Shown: positions 24,779 through 32,823 of the stretch, piece after piece
Position numbering within the stretch: the stretch's first letter is position 1
Layout of the letters: each line of letters opens with the position of its first letter
Source: JBGPOS01 sp041488155
GTDB lineage: Bacteria; Chloroflexota; Dehalococcoidia; Tepidiformales; Tepidiformaceae
Direction: 5' to 3'
DNA: 47,608 bases
NCBI GenBank assembly: GCA_041488155.1
Contig: JBGPOS010000025.1
Coordinates: forward strand, 1 to 47,608
Translations under genes and position numbers: made by a program
The notes under the pieces: generated by a model
Told to the model about the DNA's origin: nothing
Databases searched by the model: none
Seen by the model: only the letters and a program-made list of their open reading frames with translations

Positions 24779-25729
24779 CTACACGCGGGCGCGCGAGCCC
24801 GGTACGGGGACGCGGTTCATGCACGCGCCGACCACGTCAGCGACAGTAGTGCCCTTCACCTTGGCGCCGGGGCTGAGGATGATGCGGTGGCCGAGCGTCA
24901 CAAGAGCGAGGTCTTTGACGTCGTCGGGAGTAACGAAGTCGCGGCCTTCGAAGAGCGCGCGGGCCTGGCTCGTCCGGAAGAGCGCGAGCGATCCACGGGG
25001 GCTCGCACCCAGGTAGACAGACTCGTGGTCCCGGGTGGCGTTGGCCAGGGCGACGATGTACTGCTTGATCAGCGGGTCGACGTAGATCTCCTTGACGGCC
25101 TTCTGGAGCAGGAGGATCTCGTTGGCGTCGGTGACCTGGGTGATGGAATCGACGGGGTGGCTGAGCTGTTGCTGGTCGAGGATGAGCACCTCGTCGGTCG
25201 GGCTGGGGTAGCCGAGGTGGACGCGGATGAGGAAGCGGTCGAGCTGGGCTTCCGGGAGGGGAAACGTGCCTTCGTACTCGATCGGGTTCTGGGTGGCCAT
25301 CACGAGGAAGGGCTGAGGCAGCTTGTGCGTGACGCCGTCGACGGTGACCTGGCGCTCCTCCATGGCTTCGAGGAGTGCGGACTGGGTCTTGGGCGTAGCT
25401 CGGTTGATCTCGTCGGCGAGCACAACCTGGGCGATGATCGGGCCCGGCCGGAACTCGAAGTCGCCTTCCTTCTGGTTGTAGATAGATACGCCCGAGACGT
25501 CGCTGGGCAAGAGGTCGGGTGTGAACTGGATGCGGCGGAAATTGCAGCCGGTGGAGGTCGCAATAGAACGGGCGAGCATCGTCTTGCCCACACCGGGCAC
25601 GTCTTCGATGAGCATGTGCCCGCCGCAGAGGAGGGCGGTAATCGCCAGCCGTAGCTCGCGATGCTTGCCGACGATGACTCGTTCGACGTTTTCAACGATC
25701 CGCTCAGCAACGATCTTGGGGTCTTCCAC
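24779..25729 (-). CDS. MoxR-family AAA+ ATPase
   Basis: A 316-residue AAA+ chaperone-type ATPase. Walker A is DVPGVGKTMLARS (residues about 40-52), Walker B is VVLADEINRATPKTQSALLEAMEE, and sensor 1 is FLVMATQNPIEYEGTFPLPEAQLDRF. The C-terminal lid ASPRGSLALFRTSQARALFEGRDFVTPDDV is standard. MoxR proteins act with DUF58/VWA partners to mature protein complexes. The GTG start 25729 has an extended -10 promoter about 95 nt upstream. It heads the moxR-DUF58-transglutaminase-like operon. Confidence 0.95.
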   Translation of the reverse strand: MEDPKIVAERIVENVERVIVGKHRELRLAITALLCGGHMLIEDVPGVGKTMLARSIATSTGCNFRRIQFTPDLLPSDVSGVSIYNQKEGDFEFRPGPIIAQVVLADEINRATPKTQSALLEAMEERQVTVDGVTHKLPQPFLVMATQNPIEYEGTFPLPEAQLDRFLIRVHLGYPSPTDEVLILDQQQLSHPVDSITQVTDANEILLLQKAVKEIYVDPLIKQYIVALANATRDHESVYLGASPRGSLALFRTSQARALFEGRDFVTPDDVKDLALVTLGHRIILSPGAKVKGTTVADVVGACMNRVPVPGSRARV

Positions 25730-25823
25730 GAATGTCTAACTCCGCGGGGAGGATCGAGACAGGGTGGACAGGGAGGCCACGCCGGTTAGCGCGGCTGCCG
25801 GTGTCCGGGCCGTACGTGGCGGG

Positions 25824-25832
25824 ATTATATCA
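25824..25832 (-). promoter_or_regulatory. Extended -10 promoter of the moxR operon
   Basis: Minus strand TGATATAAT: a perfect TATAAT with an upstream TGn. No clear -35. The transcript would start near 25817, giving a leader of about 88 nt. The rest of the 308-nt moxR-MMPL gap holds no recognisable gene. Confidence 0.7.
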
Positions 25833-26037
25833 ATCGTTCATACCGGCGTGGTTAAGAGAAGCATCAGAACGAGACGCAATGGCTGACCGCGCCTCCATCG
25901 CGAACACTGCTGGGGCCGGGGGCGAGCAGCCAGAACCGGAGTCACCGCTTAAGATTGAGGTCTGACCCGGCTCCGGGCCGCACCCCATCGTGGAAATCGC
26001 CGTGACTTCGCGTGTTCCTTCCCGAGGGCGCACCCCA

Positions 26038-28194
26038 ATGCTCGAACGCTGGGCACGCTTCGCCCATCGCCGCCGGGGACGGGTGATGCTGGCCTGGGTG
26101 CTCATTTTCGGAACGCTCATCGGCTTGATGACGCAGTTCCGGGGCGACTCCTCGACGAGCTTCCGTCTCCCCGGCTCCGAAGCCCAGGAGGCACAGGATC
26201 TGCTCGCCAGCCGCTTCCCGGCGCAGGCCGGCGACACGTCGAGCCTCGTTTTCGAAGCGCCGGGCGGAATCGCGGCTCCGGATGCGAAAGCCGAGATCCA
26301 GGCTCTCCTGGCTTCTGTGATCAACCTTCCCGGGATCGGCTCAGTGGAGTCGCCGTTCGAGCAGCAACGGTTCGTTTCGAAGGACGGGACGATCGCTCGG
26401 GCAGTCGTGCACTGGAAGAAGCGGGCGCAGGACACACCGAGCGCCCAGATCCGGGCCTACGTGGCGGTCGTCGACGCCGCCAGTTCGCCACTTGTGCGCG
26501 CCGAGACGGGTGGCAACATCGTGCGCACCGTCGAGCGGCCGCAGTTCGGGACGGAGTTCATCGGGTTCGCCGCCGCGGCGGTGATCCTGCTGATCGCGTT
26601 CGGTTCGCTGATCGCGATGGGCCTTCCCCTCGGGGCAGCGCTCTTCGGCGTGGGCACCGGCTTCGCTTCGGTTTCGTTGGCAGCCAACTTCCTCGAGTTT
26701 CCGTCGTTTAGCTCGCAGTTCGCGGCGATGATCGGGATCGGCGTTGGGATCGACTACAGCCTCCTTGTCATCACGCGTTTTCGTGAGGGCCTCCACACGG
26801 GCAAGAACGTGGAGGACTCGATCGTCCTGGCCGTGACCACCTCCGGGCGGGCGGTGGCGTTCGCCGGAGTGGTGGTGGCAGTGGCCTTCCTGGGCCTCTA
26901 CACGATGGGGTTGCCCTTTGTCGCGGCTCTTGGCACGGAAGGGGCGATGATCGTGGTGGTGGCAGTGCTGGTGGCGCTGACGCTCACACCGTCGGCAATG
27001 TCGCTGGCCGGGACGCGCATCGACCGCTGGCGGGTCCCCCTGTTCCACTCGAAGGAAGGAATCGACCCGAGCAGTAACTGGTATCGGATGAGCGCCGCGA
27101 TCCAACGTCACCCTGTTCCTTACCTGGTGGTCGCTGCGCTCGTGCTCATCGGACTGGCGACGCCGGCACTGACGATGCGGCTCTCGTTCACGGATGCCGG
27201 CAACAGCCCGGAGCACTACCACACGCGGCGCGCCTACGACCTGCTGGCGAAGGGCTTTGGCCCGGGGTTCAACGGGCCATTGCTCGTAGTGGCAGACCTC
27301 GCGCGCGGAGGCGCGGACCAGGTGGAGGCGGCCAGGGCCGCGATGGCGGCGTCTCCGAACGTCGTCGAAGTGTCGCCCGCCTCCTTCAACCCCGGCCATG
27401 ACACGGCCGTCATCACGGCGATCCCTTCGACCTCGCCGCAGTCTGGCCCGACGACCGATCTCGTGCACCAAATGCGGGACAACCTCCTCCCGGCGGCGGC
27501 GGGCAACAGCGGCGCGCGATTCCTCGTGGCCGGGCAGACGGCGGCGACGATCGACGTCGGCGACCACATCTCCGAGCGGATGCCCATCCTTATCGGGTCG
27601 GTGATCGGGATCAGCTTCTTGCTGCTGATGGTGGTGTTCCGGTCTGTGCTCGTGGCGGCGAAGGCAGCAGTGATGAACCTTCTCTCGATCGGCGCGAGCT
27701 ATGGGGTACTCGTGGCGGTATTCCAGCACGGGTGGTTCGGCGGACTCATCGGCGTCCAGGCCGGACCGATCGACCCCTTCCTGCCGATGATGCTCTTCGC
27801 GATCCTGTTCGGCCTATCGATGGACTACGAGGTGTTCCTCATCAGCCGCATCCGCGAGGAATACCTGAAGACTCACGACAACGCGACGGCGGTCTCGCAC
27901 GGGCTGGCGGCCACGGCGCGGGTGATCACCGCCGCAGCCGCGATCATGGTGACCGTCTTCGGCGCGTTCGTCAGCGGGGAGGACCGGGTCATCAAGGAGT
28001 TCGGATTGGGCATGGCGACCGCCATCTTCGTCGACGCCACGATCGTGCGGCTGGTCCTGGTGCCGGCGACGATGGAGCTCCTGGGCGATGCCAACTGGTG
28101 GTTGCCGCGTTGGCTCGACCGGATCATCCCGCACCTCAACGCGGAAGGGTCCGGTAAGGCCGCGGTTGAGGGTTCGCCCGCTGGCGGCAAGTGA
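26038..28194 (+). CDS. MMPL/RND family transporter
   Basis: A 718-residue RND-superfamily membrane protein of the MMPL class, with two repeats of one helix, a large outside loop and a five-helix bundle. The second helix block of each repeat carries IGIGVGIDYSLLVITRFREGLHTGKNVEDSI and LFGLSMDYEVFLISRIREEYLKTHD, with the proton-relay Asp and Tyr residues typical of MmpL3-like exporters. Family members export lipids or hydrophobic compounds by proton motive force. I chose ATG 26038 (MLERWARFAHRRRGRVMLAW), which has GAGGG 9-10 nt upstream, over GTG 25990. It is divergent from the moxR operon. Confidence 0.92.
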   Translation: MLERWARFAHRRRGRVMLAWVLIFGTLIGLMTQFRGDSSTSFRLPGSEAQEAQDLLASRFPAQAGDTSSLVFEAPGGIAAPDAKAEIQALLASVINLPGIGSVESPFEQQRFVSKDGTIARAVVHWKKRAQDTPSAQIRAYVAVVDAASSPLVRAETGGNIVRTVERPQFGTEFIGFAAAAVILLIAFGSLIAMGLPLGAALFGVGTGFASVSLAANFLEFPSFSSQFAAMIGIGVGIDYSLLVITRFREGLHTGKNVEDSIVLAVTTSGRAVAFAGVVVAVAFLGLYTMGLPFVAALGTEGAMIVVVAVLVALTLTPSAMSLAGTRIDRWRVPLFHSKEGIDPSSNWYRMSAAIQRHPVPYLVVAALVLIGLATPALTMRLSFTDAGNSPEHYHTRRAYDLLAKGFGPGFNGPLLVVADLARGGADQVEAARAAMAASPNVVEVSPASFNPGHDTAVITAIPSTSPQSGPTTDLVHQMRDNLLPAAAGNSGARFLVAGQTAATIDVGDHISERMPILIGSVIGISFLLLMVVFRSVLVAAKAAVMNLLSIGASYGVLVAVFQHGWFGGLIGVQAGPIDPFLPMMLFAILFGLSMDYEVFLISRIREEYLKTHDNATAVSHGLAATARVITAAAAIMVTVFGAFVSGEDRVIKEFGLGMATAIFVDATIVRLVLVPATMELLGDANWWLPRWLDRIIPHLNAEGSGKAAVEGSPAGGK

Positions 28195-28200
28195 GGCTGA

Positions 28201-28217
28201 CCGGAGCTAAGCTCCGG
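28201..28217. terminator. Hairpin between the MMPL and acyl-CoA dehydrogenase genes
   Basis: CCGGAGC, TAA, GCTCCGG: a perfect 7-bp stem 6 nt after the MMPL stop. No T-run follows, so intrinsic termination is uncertain. Confidence 0.4.
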
Positions 28218-28226
28218 TCCGTCAGG

Positions 28227-28232
28227 TAGACT
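28227..28232 (+). promoter_or_regulatory. Leaderless-type -10 box (TAGACT) of the acyl-CoA dehydrogenase gene
   Basis: TAGACT ends 6 nt before GTG 28239. Confidence 0.5.
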
Positions 28233-28238
28233 CTCGCG

Positions 28239-29420
28239 GTGGTGGAACCCGATTGGCCGGCCGTCGCACGAGAGCTTGCTGGCCGTTTTGCTGAGCGGGC
28301 CGTGATCCACGACCGGGATGGCTCGTTTCCGTTCGAGAACTTCGACGAGCTCCGTGCCGCCGGCTTTCTGGCGCTGACGGTGCCTCGATCGCATGGCGGC
28401 TTCGAAGCGCCTCTGAGCACGTTCCTGCGCGTCCAGGAAGAGCTGGCGGCCGGGGACGGCTCGACGGCGCTGGCGCTGAACATGCACCTCATCCGTTTCG
28501 GGAGCGAGCGCGAGTCTCGCACCTACCCCGAGTCGTGGTTCGCGGAGTTCTGCCGGGGAGCGGTCGAGGACGGCTGGCTCTGCAACACGGCGGCTACAGA
28601 AGAAGGACTGGGGAGCCCCGCTGGCGGCGGCGTCCCTGAGACGACCGCGACGGCGACGGCGGACGGCTGGGTGCTCGAAGGGCGCAAGACGTTCACGACG
28701 ATGGCGCCGCTGCTGCACTACTTCATCGTGATGGCGACGGTCCTGCCGTCGACCGGGGAGGGATCAGTCATCGCGAACTTCGTGGTCTACCGCGATGACC
28801 CGGGGGTGCGTATCGACCCGACCTGGGACAGCCTCTCGATGCGCGCGAGCGGGAGCCACGACCTTGTGCTGGATGGGGTCAGGCTTGCCGGCGACCGGTT
28901 CCTCAACAAGCGGGCGGCCGGCCGCCCGGATCGCCGCACTTCGGCCGGGTTCACCTGGTTCGCCCTGGGCGTAGCCGCGACGACCGTCGGCGTCGCGCGT
29001 GCGGCGCGGGACTACGCCGTCGCCTTTGCTCGCGAACGCGCGCCGGGCGGCGGCCGAACGATCAAGGAGTATCCAGGGGTGCGCACCAGGATCGCCCGGA
29101 TCGACCTGCTCCTGCAGCGGAGCCGGGCGCTGATCTACGACGCGGCGGCCGCCTGGGAGCAGGGTCCGGGCGAGGGAATGCCGCCCATCGACCGGGTCGC
29201 CGTCGCCAAAGTGGACACGATGAACAATTGCATCGAAGCGGTCGACCTGGCGATGCGCGTCGTGGGTGGCGTGAGCCTCCAGAAACGCCGGCCAATCGAA
29301 CGCTACTACCGGGACGTACGTGCGGCGCTCCACAACCCGCCGCTTGAAGACCGGGCCTTCGAACAACTTGCGCGGACAGCGCTCGACGAGCCGCCTGAGG
29401 CGCCGAAAGCGGTGGAGTAA
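28239..29420 (+). CDS. Acyl-CoA dehydrogenase family protein
   Basis: A 393-residue flavoprotein of the acyl-CoA dehydrogenase superfamily. The N-terminal helical domain reads FENFDELRAAGFLALTVPRSHGGFEA. The middle beta-domain has GWVLEGRKTFTTMAP and WDSLSMRASGSHDLVLDGV. The C-terminal helical domain ends with VVGGVSLQKRRPIERYYRDVRAALHNPP. It could be a true acyl-CoA dehydrogenase feeding ETF, or one of the FMN-dependent monooxygenase-like members (DszC/HsaA type). The sequence does not settle this. GTG 28239 is followed by a second GTG in frame. Confidence 0.85.
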   Translation: MVEPDWPAVARELAGRFAERAVIHDRDGSFPFENFDELRAAGFLALTVPRSHGGFEAPLSTFLRVQEELAAGDGSTALALNMHLIRFGSERESRTYPESWFAEFCRGAVEDGWLCNTAATEEGLGSPAGGGVPETTATATADGWVLEGRKTFTTMAPLLHYFIVMATVLPSTGEGSVIANFVVYRDDPGVRIDPTWDSLSMRASGSHDLVLDGVRLAGDRFLNKRAAGRPDRRTSAGFTWFALGVAATTVGVARAARDYAVAFARERAPGGGRTIKEYPGVRTRIARIDLLLQRSRALIYDAAAAWEQGPGEGMPPIDRVAVAKVDTMNNCIEAVDLAMRVVGGVSLQKRRPIERYYRDVRAALHNPPLEDRAFEQLARTALDEPPEAPKAVE

Positions 29421-29447
29421 AGGCCGATCCCGCTCGACTCCCGGCGC

Positions 29448-30851
29448 TTAGCTCCCGGGCAGCTTGAAGTTCTCGCCGATGACGATGATCACGTCCGGCA
29501 GGTTGACGTCGGTCCGCGGTAAGGTGCGGATCGCGGTGGCGGGGAGACCAAGCCAGCGCGCGATGTCTTCGGCGAGGGCGCGCTTGGCGTCGCTGTAGAG
29601 GGTGATGGTGGTGTCGGGTTGCACCGTGGCCTCGGGGCCAACCTTTACCGTCGGGAGGCCTTTCGAATAGGCGAGGTAGCGGCCGAGGGCGGAGGCCCGG
29701 ACGAAACCATCGTCGTTGCCCTGGCCGTTGTCGATTTCGACCGTCGACTGGGAATAGACCGCCTTGGTGAAGACCTGGCTCAACCAGAACTGGACGTTCT
29801 CAGAGTTCCAGAGCAGGACGGAGGCGCCGAATTCGGTGGTGTGTCCGATCAACGTCGGGACGCCGTTTACTGGATCGCCGAGCGAGAAGGTCTTGATCCT
29901 GCCCTGCGTGTCCTTGAGGAGCAGGCCATAGCCGGGCATTCTGCCGCGAGGCACGTCGGTCTTGACGGTCTGGCTGTAGGCGTCCCAGAGATCCAGCGGG
30001 TTGTTCAGGAGCCCGCGCGAGAAGACTTTCTGGAGCGCCGTGGTTAGCACGAGCTGCTGACGCTTCACCCGGAAGAGGTCGCTATCGTTGCGGTAGCGGC
30101 CGAAGGCGACGGCGTGGTACCCGTCGAGGTGCTGTGGGCCCGCCGGCACGCTGATGTAGGTGACGTGGATGTCGTCGTCGCTATAGCGCCAGTCGAAGAA
30201 CGAGAGTTCGTCGGGGACGTCGACGTCAACACCGTCCAGGGAGTTGATGAGCGCCTCAACACCCTTGAAGTCGAGCAGCACCCAGTAGTCAATGTCGATG
30301 CCGAAGTTGAACTTGAGGTCGGTTTCGAGCTGCTTGGCGCCGGCCTCGAAACTGCGGTCGTTCAGGATTCCGACGGCGTAGGAGGCGTTGATGCGGTCCT
30401 CATACGAGCCGCCTCCGGGTGGGTGGATGGAGATGAGCATGTCGCGGGGGAAGCTGAGGATGCTCGTCTGCTTGGAAAGGGGATCGATGGTGGCGACCAT
30501 GAGGGTGTCGGTGTTGTAGGCGTCGAGGTCGCGGTAGTCGGGGCGCTTGTCCACGCCAATGATGAGCAGGTTGATTCGCTTGTTGAAAACGCTGCTGTCG
30601 CCCGGGGCGCTGATCTTGACGGGGCCGGGGAGCAGCTCGAGGGCAACGCTGAAGGGCAGGTCCTTGCCCGGGAAGAGGGCCGGGGTAACGCGCCGCAAGA
30701 GCGCGAGGCTGGTGTAAAGCGACGCGATCCCGAAGGTGATGAGCGCGACGACGAAGAGGAAACGCTGGCTGCGGGTGTGGAGGCCGGAAGCGGAGCGGGT
30801 TCGGGCTCTATAGGTGGCCCGTAAGGTCGCTTCCTCCGCGCGGCTCGCCAT
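29448..30851 (-). CDS. LytR-CpsA-Psr (LCP) family protein
   Basis: A 467-residue membrane-anchored LCP phosphotransferase. In other bacteria these attach polysaccharides or teichoic-acid-like polymers to the cell wall. One N-terminal helix (FLFVVALITFGIASLYTSLA, about residues 30-50) is followed by the LCP domain: LLIIGVDKRPDYRDLDAYNTDTLMVATIDP, SFPRDMLISI, and GRYRNDSDLFRVKRQQ with the conserved Arg residues that bind the polyprenyl pyrophosphate. The C-terminal ~90 residues look like a LytR_C domain. ATG 30851 was chosen because a TAGGTT -10 box lies 7 nt upstream, and GGGAAGG fills the gap. A cell wall is not certain in this lineage, so the substrate is open. Confidence 0.9.
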   Translation of the reverse strand: MASRAEEATLRATYRARTRSASGLHTRSQRFLFVVALITFGIASLYTSLALLRRVTPALFPGKDLPFSVALELLPGPVKISAPGDSSVFNKRINLLIIGVDKRPDYRDLDAYNTDTLMVATIDPLSKQTSILSFPRDMLISIHPPGGGSYEDRINASYAVGILNDRSFEAGAKQLETDLKFNFGIDIDYWVLLDFKGVEALINSLDGVDVDVPDELSFFDWRYSDDDIHVTYISVPAGPQHLDGYHAVAFGRYRNDSDLFRVKRQQLVLTTALQKVFSRGLLNNPLDLWDAYSQTVKTDVPRGRMPGYGLLLKDTQGRIKTFSLGDPVNGVPTLIGHTTEFGASVLLWNSENVQFWLSQVFTKAVYSQSTVEIDNGQGNDDGFVRASALGRYLAYSKGLPTVKVGPEATVQPDTTITLYSDAKRALAEDIARWLGLPATAIRTLPRTDVNLPDVIIVIGENFKLPGS

Positions 30852-30858
30852 CCTTCCC

Positions 30859-30864
30859 AACCTA
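30859..30864 (-). promoter_or_regulatory. Leaderless-type -10 box (TAGGTT) of the LCP gene
   Basis: Minus strand TAGGTT ends 7 nt before ATG 30851. Confidence 0.4.
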
Positions 30865-30913
30865 GCGACGGTGGGGCGCTGGGTCAACGCGAGCAAGCGC
30901 CGGGGCGCCCCAG

Positions 30914-31312
30914 CTAGCCCAGCCCAAGCTCATCGAGGCGGGCGTCGCCGATACCGAAGTAGTGCGCCAGTTCGTGGAGGACGGTCTGGCGCACCTGCTC
31001 GCGGACTTCGTCGTCGGTGGCGCAGATCGCCTCGATGGGCTCCTGGTAGATGCTTATCTTGTCGGGGAGGACGAGGTTGTAGTTCGAGCCGCGTGCGGTG
31101 AGGGGCACTCCGTGGTACAGCCCGAGGAGGGTATGGCCGGGCCCGGTGCCTGCGAGGTGGCGATCCCGGGCGGTGGGCCGGCGTTCTACGACGATCTCGA
31201 CGTTCTGGACGCGGCGGAGGATCGGTGGCGGCAGCGACGACGCCGCTTCCCGCACGAGCCTGCGAAAGCGGCTGCGCTCCAGGGCTAACGGCGAGTGGGC
31301 GATGCCGCCCAC
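30914..31312 (-). CDS. Zincin-like metallopeptidase family protein
   Basis: A 132-residue small metalloprotease-like protein. The zinc motif HELAHYFGI (HExxH) is near residue 112, preceded by ISIYQEPIEAICATDDEVREQVRQTVL, the typical arrangement of the DUF1025/zincin family. An acidic/Gly tail follows (DARLDELGLG). The role is unknown. The GTG start lies inside the end of the next gene (28-nt overlap on the same strand), so the two are probably co-translated. Other starts within the first 20 residues cannot be excluded. Confidence 0.8.
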   Translation of the reverse strand: MGGIAHSPLALERSRFRRLVREAASSLPPPILRRVQNVEIVVERRPTARDRHLAGTGPGHTLLGLYHGVPLTARGSNYNLVLPDKISIYQEPIEAICATDDEVREQVRQTVLHELAHYFGIGDARLDELGLG

Positions 31313-31731
31313 AGCGTCTTGAAGCCTTCGCCGGCGATGGCGTCACGCTGCTGCTGCCGTTCGAGGGCGACCAACTCCAGCAGTGTCTCTTCCGCCCTGC
31401 GGACCGCTTCGACGTGGCCACTATCGCTGACGCGCTGCATGACTTCGCCCCAGATGCCGGTACTGGCAAGCGAACTGGCGAAGCGCGGCCACCAGATGGC
31501 GACGATCTTCTCGGGCGGCGAAAGCCTCGGGCGGAGTTGCTTGAGGTCGCGGTAGCGTTCTTCGACCGACTTGACCGGCATCACCACGCGCACCATGGCG
31601 CCATCGAGCTCGGTCGCGCGGAAATCAAGGAGGAGACGCTGACCGACGGCGATGAAGCGCATGACGATCACATCGTTCGCCCGGATCGTGGAGGAGATGT
31701 CAGCGAGGTCGATGTTGAAGTCGTTGTCCAT
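31285..31731 (-). CDS. Conserved-looking protein of unknown function
   Basis: A 148-residue soluble protein that I do not recognise. It begins MDNDFNIDLADISSTIRAND and has a beta-rich N-terminal half (MRFIAVGQRLLLDFRATELDGAMVRVVMPV). A charged, mostly helical C-terminal half follows, with RAEETLLELVALERQQQRDA. It lacks Cys and any evident signal peptide or membrane helix. The coding frame is clean, it has its own -10 box, and it overlaps the metallopeptidase start by 28 nt, all of which support a real gene. Confidence 0.7.
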   Translation of the reverse strand: MDNDFNIDLADISSTIRANDVIVMRFIAVGQRLLLDFRATELDGAMVRVVMPVKSVEERYRDLKQLRPRLSPPEKIVAIWWPRFASSLASTGIWGEVMQRVSDSGHVEAVRRAEETLLELVALERQQQRDAIAGEGFKTLWAASPTRR

Positions 31732-31739
31732 CCAACTGA

Positions 31740-31745
31740 ATTCTA
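31740..31745 (-). promoter_or_regulatory. Leaderless-type -10 box (TAGAAT) of the 148-residue protein gene
   Basis: Minus strand TAGAAT ends 8 nt before ATG 31731. Confidence 0.5.
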
Positions 31746-31813
31746 CGATTGCCGAATCGCGTTCGCCACCAGCGGCGGGAGGCCGCGCAGTTTCGCGGGG
31801 CCGGGCGGGCCGG

Positions 31814-31819
31814 TAGAAT
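31814..31819 (+). promoter_or_regulatory. Leaderless-type -10 box (TAGAAT) of the 107-residue protein gene
   Basis: TAGAAT ends 7 nt before GTG 31827. The divergent TAGAAT at 31740-31745 lies about 70 nt away. Confidence 0.5.
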
Positions 31820-31826
31820 CCACCCG

Positions 31827-32150
31827 GTGACCGTTGTCAAGGATCCGGCCCGCGCCCGCGCTCGCATCGCTGAGCAGGTGGGACGCATCCCCTGGCTGCG
31901 GGGGACGGGGCCGAACCCCTTCGATTACAACCAGTGGGATGCCCGTACGGTTGAGGTGCTGAGCGCCATCTACGGGGATGGTACGCCCGAGCTCGTCAGC
32001 TACTACGAAGCGGCGGGCGTCCGGGGGCGGCTGCCGGGGGTGCGCGGCCAGGCGGAGAATATGACGCTCAACATCCACGGGCCGTGGGGCATCCTCGCGC
32101 GCCTCGATCGCGCCGAAGCTGTCCTCTCCGATCTGCTGGCCGGGCTGTAG
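31827..32150 (+). CDS. Small protein of unknown function
   Basis: A 107-residue protein with no family I recognise. It opens MTVVKDPARARARIAEQVGR, has an aromatic patch (PNPFDYNQWDARTVEVL), and ends in a helix (GILARLDRAEAVLSDLLAGL). GTG 31827 is favoured over the longer frame from 31749 by the TAGAAT box directly before it. The gene converges on rimI with a 7-nt gap. Real coding is likely from the well-placed promoter and the fit between neighbours, but not proven. Confidence 0.6.
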   Translation: MTVVKDPARARARIAEQVGRIPWLRGTGPNPFDYNQWDARTVEVLSAIYGDGTPELVSYYEAAGVRGRLPGVRGQAENMTLNIHGPWGILARLDRAEAVLSDLLAGL

Positions 32151-32157
32151 TCCGCGG

Positions 32158-32724
32158 TCACGGAGGAGGCGGCCCGCCTCCTGCTAGTAATTTGGTCACG
32201 GACAGATCCACTGTTGGCAGCAGCTCTTGGAGGCGCGCCAGGCGCTCCTGGAACGGGAGGCTGTCGAGGGCCTCGGTGGTCATGATGACGGCATCCTCGC
32301 CGTTGTCGGAGTAGTAGCGGGTGCGCTTTCCCACTTCGTAGAAGCCGTAGTCGCGGTACAGCCTTCGCGCGGCCAGGTTCGAGACGCGGCACTCAAGTGT
32401 CGCGACGGCCATAGAGTTCCGGGTTGCGAGGCCAAGGAGTGCGTGGACGAGGAGGCGTCCGTAGCCTCGGCGGCGATGCTCGGGGGCGACGGCGACCGTG
32501 ACGACGTGGGCTTCGTCGACCATGAGCCAGAGCCCAGCGAATCCGAGAATCTGCGGCCGTTCGCCGGACTGGAGCTCGAGGACGAGGTAGCGAGCCATGG
32601 CGTTCTGGTCGAGTTCGCGCTCGAAGGCCGTGGCGGGCCAGTTGCCGTTGAGCGAGGCCTGCTCGATTTCGACGACGGCAGGGATGTCGTCGATCGTCAT
32701 TGGCCGGAGTAGCAGCTCAGGCAT
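32158..32724 (-). CDS. rimI: Ribosomal protein S18-alanine N-acetyltransferase-like GNAT protein
   Basis: A 188-residue GNAT acetyltransferase. It has the RimI-type start MPELLLRPMTIDDIPAVVEIE and the acetyl-CoA binding loop VTVAVAPEHRRRGYGRLLVHALL (Q/RxxGxG type). This is followed by ATLECRVSNLAARRLYRDYGFYEVGKRTRYY, which is the RimI signature region. The tail is longer than E. coli RimI by roughly 40 residues. ATG 32724 is supported by TACGAT 6 nt upstream; the open frame extends to 32928 without support. RimI acetylates S18, but many homologues have other substrates, so this assignment is by family. It is divergent from the DUF4838 gene. Confidence 0.8.
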   Translation of the reverse strand: MPELLLRPMTIDDIPAVVEIEQASLNGNWPATAFERELDQNAMARYLVLELQSGERPQILGFAGLWLMVDEAHVVTVAVAPEHRRRGYGRLLVHALLGLATRNSMAVATLECRVSNLAARRLYRDYGFYEVGKRTRYYSDNGEDAVIMTTEALDSLPFQERLARLQELLPTVDLSVTKLLAGGGPPPP

Positions 32725-32730
32725 CGGTCG

Positions 32731-32736
32731 ATCGTA
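32731..32736 (-). promoter_or_regulatory. Leaderless-type -10 box (TACGAT) of rimI
   Basis: Minus strand TACGAT ends 6 nt before ATG 32724. Confidence 0.5.
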
Positions 32737-32808
32737 GAGCCGCGTCGTCGCCGTGTGAACCGGTGAGGGCGGATCCGCAGTGCGATAGCTCGACAGAGGA
32801 CAAATGGG

Positions 32809-32814
32809 TAGCAT
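32809..32814 (+). promoter_or_regulatory. -10 box (TAGCAT) of the DUF4838 gene
   Basis: TAGCAT ends 9 nt before ATG 32824, so the leader would be at most a few nucleotides. Confidence 0.4.
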
Positions 32815-32823
32815 CGCGGCGCG

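Noticed and set aside
25732..25965. 77-codon plus-strand frame in the moxR-MMPL intergenic region
   Set aside because: It runs across the moxR promoter, matches no family and has no promoter or ribosome-binding site of its own.
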